A stretch of DNA of 64,000 nucleotides, from the NCBI GenBank assembly GCA_014155875.1, contig JACEFZ010003474.1:318501-382500 (forward strand). The letters run 5' to 3'. Source of the stretch: Cepaea nemoralis (taxonomy: Eukaryota; Mollusca; Gastropoda; Stylommatophora; Helicidae). Below are positions 30,929 through 42,900 of this stretch, one piece after another; positions within the stretch are counted from its first letter, which is position 1; each line of letters starts with the position of its first letter. The notes beneath the pieces were generated by a model. The model made no database searches and was not told the origin of the DNA. It was given only the letters and a program-made list of their open reading frames with translations. The position numbers and the translations under genes were made by a program.

Positions 30929-33900
30929 GTACAATTTTGATATCACCTGTATAGCATTTTAAATGACTCATTCACTTTATGTATTTCTTCTTCTACTTCT
31001 GCATTCATCCAGAGTTTTTTTTTCGGACGTGATTGCGTTGTGCCTGTTTACAGCACAGCTGCATTCTTGCGCCATTAGGCCGACATATCCGACTTCTGCG
31101 GGCATTTGTTGACCGGGTTAACCTTCCCGGGGACTTTATGTATTTCAAAGAAAAGGTTGAAAAAATATTAAACCTTTTAACATTTTTCTTCCTGGCCTTC
31201 AAATAACTTCCTTCGGAGCTCTTGAGTAGACAACTCCAGTTTTGCTTCATCTTACCACTTCTATTTTCATCATCTCAGTCATCTCTTATTGAATATTCAA
31301 AGTTTTGTGCCAAGTTAATTCCTTTTGACTTGCTCAAATTTCCTAATGTTATGAAAGCTCCTCTAGCCTTCTGTATCCTTATTATGATATCTTTATCTGT
31401 TCCACTACCTTCTATATTGCTACCTAAATGAATTGAGGTTTCCCTAATGAAGATCAGGTTATCATTTGCTTGATTCATTCTCATAATCTGTGTCTTTCCT
31501 CTATCACATTTTAAACCTAGTTGTTGCGACCTGTCATCTAGTGTTGTTAGTTTATCCTACATCTAATTTCATGTGTGAGACAAGAGGACGATGTCATCAG
31601 CAAAGTTCAGATCATCAAGCTGCTTTGTTGGGGAGTCCATTAAATTCCATTTCTGACAGTGCATGTTATTGTCTTCATAATCCAGTCTATAATCTGTAAG
31701 AATAGTAAGGGTGACAAGAAGCATCCTTGCCTCACTCTTGTTCTTATCCCGATTTCCGTTTTTAATATAGAGAACATATTTTTGGGGGTTTCATCCACAG
31801 TAAATTCACAGAGAAATTGAGCTCAGAGTTAATTTAGTTTGTGCTAATTGGTGCTGACATCTTTATTTACATCTATATCACTCCATAAAAAGAAAACTGA
31901 TTAGTCAATATTTAGGACACAATTCCCCCATAAACTGCAAATGCTGGTGTACATTACATACAGAATTTATGCTCAGATCAAAATATTGGGACCTCAGGGT
32001 CTTAGAGACAGGCTAATGTTGGCACATGTGAAATCCTAATTACATCTGGCATTAAATTATTATTACTTTCCATTTCCATTTTCACTCTAGGTTGCCAGTT
32101 CTCTCCATTGATCTCTATTTAATATATTCCTTTTTGAGCTGTACTGTGTTACACTGAACGCTGTGGATTTGTTCTTTTTTTATTTTCATCCAAAATTTCG
32201 TTGATTTATGTTGTTATTAAACTTTTCACTTTTCTTTTGCATTGTAATGCTGTGATATATTTTTCTTTTGTATTATATATAATTTCATGTATATATATAT
32301 ATAGAGGGCGGACGCGCCATGGACCAGGCTGACATTCTGAATGCTCTACGAGAAGTGAGACTTCTGCAAGAACCAAGTGATGACTGTGAATCTACAACAA
32401 TGGCCAGACTGCGAGAGCAGCAAATTAAAAGAGGGGTGGCCAAACAAGAACACTACGCAGGAAGCCAAAGAAGATTGATAAACCAACACAGAACTGGCGT
32501 CGTTAGCCGCTACACGCTGCGGGATTTGCTGAGGATGGGATCCGAGCACTTATGGACTGAATGGTCCGATGTGCAACGAGGATGATCTGTCGACTAACTA
32601 ACTAACTAACTAACATATATATATATATATATAACATTTATTCAAACCTTCACTGATTATTTTAATGAAGTAACATATTATTTTATGTCTCTTATTTCAT
32701 CTATCTTTAGATAGAGGGCATCTGGTAGAAACATCTTTAGTGATGATGTGCATATTTGGATCCATATATGATCTTTAATTATCAGTCCACGCATCTATGT
32801 TGACTTTCTCAGAGATCTGTGTGGGTGATGTCTTTTCCTAATTCACACATTTTAGCATAGACCTTAGATTTAGGAAAAACAAAGGATGCACAGATGCCAT
32901 CTTTTCTCTTAGACAACTTATAGAAAAATCAATCAAATTCAATGAAACACTCTACTTAGCCTTTGTCGACCAAGAAAAGGCATTTGATAGAGTAGATAGA
33001 AACAAGCTGTGGGAAATCCTTAAACAATATGGAGTGAGTACACACCTAATGAACCTATTTAGAAGCTTATACAACAACAGTGAATGCATAGTGAGAGCAA
33101 CTGGAGAACACTCAGAACCCTTCACCATAAGATCCGGAGTACGACAAGGTTGTGTCCTGTCCCCTCTCTTGTTTATAACATATATAGACAACATATGTAA
33201 AGAAACCAGCCAAACAGAGACCGCAAGAACACTGCATGACGAGAACACAGAAGAAGAACCATCTGTAAATCTAACCGTTAGAGAACTCCTGTTTGCGGAC
33301 GACCAAGCACTAATAGCAAAATCAGAAGCTGAATTACAAGACCACATGAATAGTCTAAACGAAATGTGTAGGGAACATAACATGAAAATTAGCACAAGTA
33401 AAACAGAGGTACTGACTATAACTAAAGAAGAAAAAGCAACAACGATTTACCTAAACGAACATCCCTTGAAACAAGTAAAGAGTTTCAAGTACCTAGGAAG
33501 TATAATATCATCAAATGGCAAATCAGAAGACGAGATCGAAAATAGATGCAACAAGGCAAACCAACTCATTGGACAAATGGCACCAATACTAAAGAACAAA
33601 CATGTATCAATAACTACTAAGAAAGCACTTTACAACACAATCTTCCTACCAACTCTATGTTACCAATGCCAAACCTGGACAATGACAGAAAAAGAGAAAA
33701 GAAAAATCACAACAACAGAAATGAGATTCCTGAGAAGAATACTCAATGTATCAAGAAGAGATAAGATCAGAAAAGAAGAAATCAGGACTAAAGTGGGGGT
33801 TACAGCTGCACTAGATTTTATTAGAAAGCAGCAAGTCAAATGGTTTGGCCATGCAAGTAGGTTATCAACTAACAGTATACCACAACAGGCAATTATGTAC

Positions 33901-36900
33901 AGACCAGAGGGAAACAGAGGAAGAGGCCGACCACATAAATGATGGACGCAGGGAATAACAGAGTCCATGGGAATATCGATACATGAAGCCCATAAGCGGG
34001 CATTCTCCCGCTGTTTATACTTCACCTCGGCACCGCAAGGTACAAGAGGAATATGATGAGATGAGATGAGATGAGCATAGACCAAATGTGTTATCTTGAT
34101 TTCTTCATGTGCATGCCTGTACAGGCACAAAACAAGTTTACTATAGTAAGCATGATTTAACTTTGTTTTGTTTGATTTTCTGAGCATGTACACTATTCTT
34201 AATACATAGAATAATATTTGTACAATATACGAATAAGTGTCATGTGTCCAGATGTGAAGACGGCACTCATTATGGCACCTGTTATAACACTTATGGCATT
34301 TATTATAACACTTATGACATTTATTATAATATCTGTCATTTTACCACAGGCACTGGGCTGTTAGCACTGCTGATGGTATCTATCTGACCATGAGACAAGA
34401 ACCAACAATGGCTCTCATTGAGCCTGTCTTACAAGGTGATCAAATACAACTGAGAGCTCCTGGCATGGAACCGATTTCTTTCCCAGTAAATCCTGATATT
34501 ACCAACAACAATGTTAGCAAAGTCACGTAAGGACAGTTATGTTTTCCCAGTTTCCCAGTCATTGAAGACACAACACTAAATTACTATGGTCATAACACAA
34601 CAGTTGGAAGTTCCAAACTGAAAGTTCAGATTAAGTGAGTTATAATGTTTACAGAAAAGCTGTCAGTGTTAACAGAAAACAGAGTGAAAAATTATCTGCA
34701 GTATTGTAGGAAATATATTTTGTATGAAATGCCACAGGAAATCATGAAGCTGAGTCATCAAGTGAATATAGTTTAATTATCTATCATTGTATGTGTGCCA
34801 TGTGAGATGAGCATTTGCTTGGGTGTGAGAAATATCTGGACATTGATGGCATAGCATTATTATAACAACTTTACAATTATGATGACTCACAGTAGTTAAT
34901 GTGTCACGCTTGCCACTGGAAATATGCATGTTCTCAAAATGTGTAATTGTTTGTGTTTGCTGACGTTGTGATAATTGTTCATTATTATTCTTTATATACA
35001 GACATTATTTTCATTAACTCTTATGGATTTTTATTTGTAACAAACAGCAATAACAGTTGATCTTTGGTTGTGTGAATATTTACAGTTGGCATGCTATATT
35101 TTAAAGAATATACTTAGTGTGTGTGCATGTGTACATGTGTACATGTGTGCATACATGCAGAGTGGACACAGAATGCACACACACAAATGTATGCACACAG
35201 ACAGAGAGAGAAAGAGAGAGAGAAAAGAGGGAGAGGTGTGTAAAGAAAAATAATAATTCAGCGGTCAGCATATTTTTGTTAGGGTTAATAAAACCATGAC
35301 TCACAATAAGATAACATTTGAAAATTTAGCTGCCAGCTAAACATACATATCTAGGTGACATGGCAACCAGGCACTCTGTCACTATCATCTTTTCTGTGTG
35401 TGTTTGGGAGTTGGGGAGGGGGGGGGGGGAAGGGGGGTTAAATAAACAAAAACAGTCAGTTTTTTGTTTTATAAATTCAACATTAAGATAGATATTGACT
35501 TTAAAAGTTGCTGAATATTTTTTAGTTCAGGGTGGGCCAACAACAGGTATGTAGTACTGATCTCTTAGTAAAAGTAAAGCTAGGAACCCATGTCCACACC
35601 TCGAGGAGGGTTTGGTATTTAGTGCTAGCCCCATATTTTTATAGACCAATCGACACTCAGTAGATGATGAGGTCAGCATCATACTGCCTTGACTTCCCAG
35701 GACATATCCTGGTACTCATTCTAGGCTGAGTCAGTCTGAGAGCCCAGAGATGTTTACAAATCCCTGAATGATCTACATGCTTGAAATGTTCTCCATCAGA
35801 GTTGGGATATTTCTGGAACCTGTCTCAAACACTGCTATAGCCATACTATACACAATTTCAATAAATGCTTGGGAGTACAGTTTGTTCAAGCAGTACCTTA
35901 TATCAAGTTTTGTTGCCTTTCCTCCTTAAACACGTTCCGTGACGAAGGGGTTACAGACACAGGTCGTAATCCTGCATGCAGCGTTCGAAACACAGCTGCG
36001 GGAGATTTGGAAACCTGGCTGCCTTACATTGGTTTTTTATGAAATGGTATGGGTGCCGGTCGTTCAGAAAGCAATGGCAAACTACTGAACGTAAACTTGC
36101 CAAGAGACCATGAACAGCACAGATAATGCTGGGGTTGACTGCGATGTCTTGTAAAGGATATGCAACTAACTTTGTTTTTCTCTGTATATTTTGTTGTTGG
36201 AAGGTTTGATTATATTCTTAAATTATTGCTTTGTACAATATATGTGGATGTCCAAATTAATTAACAGGCTGAGAACTATTAAAATAAGCATACAAAAAAA
36301 AAAAACAAGAGGAACTTACAAGAACTAGGAAATTTGTGGAGTCAAAAGAAATTAAGTACCAAAATGAGAATATTTAAATGTAACATCAAATCAGTACAGC
36401 TATAAGGCTCAGATGTATTAAGGAAGTTAAATGTAGAATAGCCCAAGCAAAGACAGCATTTCACAAGTTGAAGAATATTCTCTTCAATATATCTCTGTCA
36501 ATTGAGGTGAGGAAGAGAGTTCTTAAGAGCTATATTGAACCAATCCAGATGTATGGAAGTGAATCATGAACAGTTAGCAGACAAGTGAGGAATTATGTGG
36601 AAGCTGTGAAGATGTGGTTTTATAGATGAAAGATGAGAACATCATGAATGGATCAATAAATCAATCAATCAATCAATCATGAATGGATAGAAAGTATAAT
36701 GCAGTTATCTGAAAAGCAGTTAATTCATACAGAGAAATGGTTACTCACATCAAAAGAAGACAGTCCATATTCTTTGGGCATGCCATGAGAAGAGAAATGC
36801 TGAAGAACTTCATGACAATGGGCAAGATGGAGGGGAGGAGAGGCAAGGAATACCTAGAGAGAAGATACTGGGCAGACTGACATCATGGCATGGAGGAAGA

Positions 36901-39900
36901 TTAGTATCAGAAATGATTAGCAATGCACAAAACAGAAGGCTATTGACAGACATGATCTTGCCACATGGCATGGGCTATCAGAAGAAGACGTGTGGCCCAG
37001 AAACATGGACAATTCCTAAAATAATTAGTAAGAACATTCATTAACAAATATTCATTAGTTGATGACTGCGTAGAATAGGACTGAAATGGTATGACAGAAT
37101 CACTAGTGTGCAGCTTATGGAGTGAACTGGACAAATTATAGTGAGTCAAGAGGGGAGGAAAAACTTGGCGCAGGAATCGACATACATATTGAGAAAACCT
37201 GTTGCTAGTATAACTAGAAAGCCCTTCAACTGGAACCAACAGGACAAAAGAAATAGGAGACCTAACTGAACATTGAGAAGAAAACTGAAGATAGTGATGA
37301 ATAATATGGGAGGGATATGGACGGAGCTGCAGGAGGTAGCAAAGGAAAGGAGGGCTTGGCGTGAGGGGTTGAGGGCTTGTATTTTACTGGGCAATAAAAG
37401 GCAGAAGAAGAAGACTATTATGTTTAAAGGTGCTGGTAATTATGAATAAATATTTTTTAAATTCAGACAAATATAATTTTGATAGCCTTGAGCATGTCTT
37501 AGATTCATGGCTGAAGTATTTCTAAAATTTATACAAGAATTCTGGCCTGTTCAGCCATATTGAAATAAACAAAATGTTAATTACATTTTGTAGAAATAAA
37601 TTGTAATAAATTAGTCTTTTTTTGATATAACATTATCTTTTATGCATGAAATTAATTGTTATGCTGAATCACAGTATCAAAACAGATACCATTCCCTCTG
37701 TTGATTGTGGAGATGAAGTGGCCAATTGGTTAAGCACATACTTTAAACGCCCAGGTTTGCGACTTCACTTTTCTGGTCCATCCCAGGAGAAGAAAGATTC
37801 ATCAAATGCCAAGAAACTCTGGGAAAACCCAGCTAAACCAGGAGATATGGTAAGTCAGGAGCCATGCTTGTTAAGTTATACTGGTCAGAAAGAGGAATTC
37901 AGCTGCTGCTGGGGATTAAACCCCAACTTATATCTTGGCAAGCACATTCACTAACCACTATACCAACGCTTCAAATGTAGGAGTATTGTTTTTATTCTTG
38001 GCATAATTACACATGTTTTGATCTGCCAAACCAAGGCCAGGGAGATGCTTTACAGAGAGCTAAATCTCATACCTGACCTATTTCTTTTTGTTTTTGTTTC
38101 ATTTTTTTGGGGGAGTGTGGGCCGCCTGCTCGCTTTGAAATCAAGTGTAGTCATGTTACTACTTCTAGTCCACTGGACTGATTTTTGTGTGTGGATTAGC
38201 TTTCCCTGTCTCCAGTGTCCTTTGCCATCAGGCGAACCCATTCCAAGGTACTTGTAATTTATGTTCCCAAAATGTTCCTGTCATTGGCTTGTAGTATTCT
38301 CATGCTGCCTTACATGTAAGCTGAATAGGATGCCTTTGTGGTTTCTTGTTCACAACTTTCCATATTTTTATGGATCATAATATCAGTATAAATTGAATTA
38401 CCGCACACTGCAGAATAACATGTCACACTACTCTAATGTTAGTTGCATATCCTTTACAGGATGCAGCAGTCAACCCCAGTATTTATTGGCTGTTCATGAT
38501 TCCTGGGCAAGTTCACGTTCAGTAGTTTGCCATTGTTTTCTGAACAACCGGCACCCATACCATTTCATAAAAAACCAACATAAGTCTGCTGCCAAATTTT
38601 CCAAAGCTGTGTTTCGAACGCGGGTATGCGGGATTATGAACTGCGCCCCTAACCTTTTCGCCACGGACAACATGCTGTTAAATTTTAAACATCCAGCTTA
38701 CAGTCCAGATTTGGTGCCATCAAACTTTCAGTTGTTTGGACCCTTGAAAGAACATTTTTGGGGTCAGAAGTTTGCAGATGACAATGAAGTAATGGAAGCG
38801 GTGAAAAATTGGTTAAAGGCCACACCAAAAAACTTGGCCTAGAAAACATCAACAAGCTTGTGGACAGGTGGACCAACTGTGTTGCCAGGTTCTATGTTGA
38901 GAAATAACACAAACAAAATTTCTGGTTCACACTATTGGGAGGAGAGGCAGGAAGAGACCAAGAGAGAAGATGCTGAAGGGTTTGACATCATGGTATGGGG
39001 GGAATATCAGTATCAGAAATGATTGGCAGCACACTATACAGAAGGCTTTGGAACGTCACGATCACCAGTGCCAAACGTTATGGACTAACACAATCACCAA
39101 TGCCACACAGTATGGGCTATAGGAAAAAGAACTTTTAACCCTTTACAGGGCACACGTTTTTCCATTTTTAAACTCTTAATGGGCACAATTTTTCAGATTT
39201 AGGGTTACGTTAGTAAAAACATCAAATCTAAGGTGTTAGTGAACAGATTTTTGTGAAATAAAAAAACAAAATGAAGGAAAATAAATGCAGATTAGTTTAC
39301 TCACATGTGAAATAAATAATCAAATTTTCCTAATCCACACATGAACACAAATATTTACAACATACAACATATTGTTTGCGATTGTCAGTCATCTATACAT
39401 TGTTTACAAACACATTTTCAGAATCAGAATCATGTTCTTCAAAGTCCAAGAGATCTGAATACACTGCTTATGCTGATATCACTGATGTCTAGCCCTGATT
39501 CATAGTAACTTCGTGCACTGCAATGTCATTTAAATTGAACCCAGCGAAATCTCCGCTATCACTTGAAGAATCATCAAAATCCATTTTGAAAAACAAAGCA
39601 TAAAAACCCAGAAAAATGTAAAAAAAATCTGATCAAATTTTAAGAAAACACTTGAAAATGGCACCCACATTATCAAGTTATTAGCAAAACAGGACGTAAA
39701 CAATAGGAAGTCTTGCAAAGTCTTGAGGTCGCGTATTTTCAACCCTTAGTTGTCACTTTCAGACGTTTTGCCCATTCGGTAGTAACGACGTATTTGATCG
39801 CTGTGCCCTGTAAAGGGTTAATAAAAGGTTAAGTCATTTCTTCTGCATATGACTATATTTTAAAAATCCAGCTTAAGATGATCATTTGTGTATAAAAAGA

Positions 39901-42900
39901 ATAGTATTGCTACTCTCTGATGACTATTTTACATTTGTTTTTGACACTGCTAGTGTGCCTTCCATGACTACTGCGGATACATGCTGCTGTCAAAATCCTC
40001 CCTGGTGGATCTGAACTCTCGACTGCAAAAGCCTGTGCCTATTACAAACTTCAGGGCAAACATCATCATTGAAGACTGTGACCCTTTTGCTGAGGTGAGA
40101 CAGATTTTTATAATTTATTTCCATCTTTAAGGTTAATTTATTAAATTTAAAACAATAAAAAGTTCAAAATCTGTTCCCAACACTCAACCCCCATACACAA
40201 GCACACTTACACACACATCCGTATTGTATGTGTAGATCTTGTATAAAACCTGTTAGGTCCTGACTGGTGCACTGTGTTGAAATTCTCCTTGTGCAGTCCA
40301 TGGATGAGTCAGAAGCACTAATAGAGGTTCCCATGCATGATATAGGAGGACGAGAGGAAGAAGAAGAAGAAGCCATGAAGGTGACCTTTACAAACCACGC
40401 CAAACTAATTTACATGGCTATATACCTCATTCTTCTTCTTCTTCCTCCTTCCTCCTTCTTCTCCTTCCTCCTTCTTCTCCCTCCTCTTCCTCTTGTGCTT
40501 CTTCTTTTTCTCTTCCTCCTTCTTCATCTGCTCTTGCTGCTCCTCCTCCACCCTCTTCATATCCCTCTACCTCCTCTTTTTTTTATCTTCTTGTCTTTTC
40601 CTTCCCTCCTCCTCCTCTTCTTTTACTTCTTCCTTCTTCTCTTCTTCTACTTCTTCCAGGGCCTGGTCTGAAGCAGACATTGGTGATCATAACTGTCCAA
40701 ACTGCTCAGTCATCTCATATTTTCATGAGATTGTTGTTGCTAATCCTGTGTGTTGCCCAGCTGTGTAAGCTTTACACGTACATCTTGCGCATCTTCCTCT
40801 GATTTGCCTAACATTGTATCACTTAATGTGGATTTTTAAAAAGTGACCTGGGCTCCAAAATGGAAGTAAAGGTAGCTAGCGTGATATTGACAATATCAGC
40901 TATCAAGTGCTGATTGGTCGGTAAAAATGTGAGGTTAGCACCATGGGACCAATATGCCTTAAGATATATGTGTCAAACTCAAGGCCCGCGAGCTACATCA
41001 GGCCCAGCGTGCAATCATATCATGCCCGGGAGGTCTCAACCAACATACAAATATATTTCGTCCGAGAGAGAATTTTAGACAAAAATATGTTTTTAATAGA
41101 CACGATATAAAGTGCAAATCAAATTCCCTAATTGCCTTGCTGAATGATAGGCTACCTGAGAGCGTTCTCGCTTAAATCAGAATAAGCGAAAATAAAAGTT
41201 GTGTAGTGAGTGGATATTCGTCTTTATAGTGACCTAGCAACGTTCAGTTGCTCATTTTGGATTGACGCATAAGAAATGAAAGTAGTGTAGTGCCCAGATA
41301 TTACATCACCTTTTCTCTCTACGGCTAACCTGATATCAATTAAGCGTCTTTCGGTAGATGCACAATCTTTTTTAAATCAAAGCTAGCCTTTAAAATGACC
41401 AAGTGAAAAGTTGATTCTGAAAACAGAGCCTTTCAAAGCCACTGGGAGGCTGAATATATGTTTACTGATATTGGCGGTAAAGGTAAGCCTTAGCAGAAAT
41501 ACGGTTGTTGATCAGGTTTCTGAGATGGCCACAGATGTGAAAACACAGCAAATCAAAAAAGGCAAAGACTTTGTTGCATTCTCCCTCACTGTCGATGAAA
41601 GTAATGACACGGCTGACACTGCACAGCTCGCCATCTTCATCCATGGAGTGGACTCCAGTTTGAATGTTACAGACATAAAACCCATGCATGGGACGACCAC
41701 AGGAAAAAACATTTTTGACAACATATGTCAAAGTTTAAAAAACATGAACCTGCCTTGGTACAAACTCGTTGACTGATAACAGGTGGAGCACCAGCGATGT
41801 GGGGCGATAAAAGTGGACTAGTTGGAAGGATGCAGTAGAACTGTACTGGTGAATTGATAGCATATCACTGCATCATACACCAAGGATCGCTGTGTGGTAA
41901 AGTCCTCAACATGGAAGATGTAATGAGCACTGTAACAAAAACTGTCAACTTGATCAGGTTTAAATCACCGCCAATTTCAGTCTTTTTTGCAGGAAATAGA
42001 GTCGGCGTTCGGTGACATGCCTTATCATACAGAGCTGCGGTGGCTAAGTCAGTGAAAAGTTCTCAGTAGATATTTCCATCTGATCGAGGAAATCTGTCAA
42101 TTCATGGATAGTAAAGGAAAAGATTCCACAGTTTTTCTGGATAAAAAGTGGAAATGTAAGTTGGCGTTTCTGTCTGATATAACCACTCATCTCAACGACT
42201 TGAACCTGCAGCCAAACGTCCTAAGAAACCCCCGGGAAGGTTAACCCGGTCAACAAATGCCTGCAGAAGTCGATGTGTCGGCCTAACGGCGCAAGAACGC
42301 AGCTCTGCTGTAAACAGGCACAACGCAGTCACGTCTGGAAAAAAAAACTCCAGATGAACGCAGAAGAAGAAGAAGAACCTGCAGCTCCAGGGACAGGATC
42401 ACTTTATCACAGATATGCATGATGTAGTGAAGGCATTTCAAGTGAAGCTGCGCTTATGGGAGACTAAAATGCACCAATGCGACCTGTCTCACTTTTATTG
42501 TTGCCAAGCAATGTTAAATCAAGTCAATGCTATGGTGTTTCCCAATGCACACTTTGCTGAAAAACTTAGCTTACTTTGCACTGAGTTCGCACAGCGCTTT
42601 AGTGACTTTGAAGCACAGAAAAGTAATTTTGAGCTTTTTCGTAATCCATTTGCCATAGATGTGGAAACTGCATCTGTAAATTTGCAGATGGAGTTAATAG
42701 AGCTGCAGTGTAATGGGACACTAAAGGCAACGTACAACACTGTGAGGCCTGTACAGTTCACTCGTTTCATTCCTAAAGAGATGCCCCGGCTTCGTCTACA
42801 TGTGGCTCGAAACTTGAGCATGTTTGGTAGCACATATCTGTGTTAGCAGCTGTTTTCTGTGATGAAGATTAAAAAACATCACACAGGAGTAGTCTCACTG

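Noticed and set aside
37646..37674. An ATG-started version of mARC exon 3
   Set aside because: Reading through the acceptor at 37673-37674 is not needed; the spliced frame joins exon 2 and the upstream residues do not fit the family.
40267..40671. 134-codon leucine-rich open frame
   Set aside because: It is produced by the polypyrimidine tract; half of it is low-complexity and there is no homology pattern.
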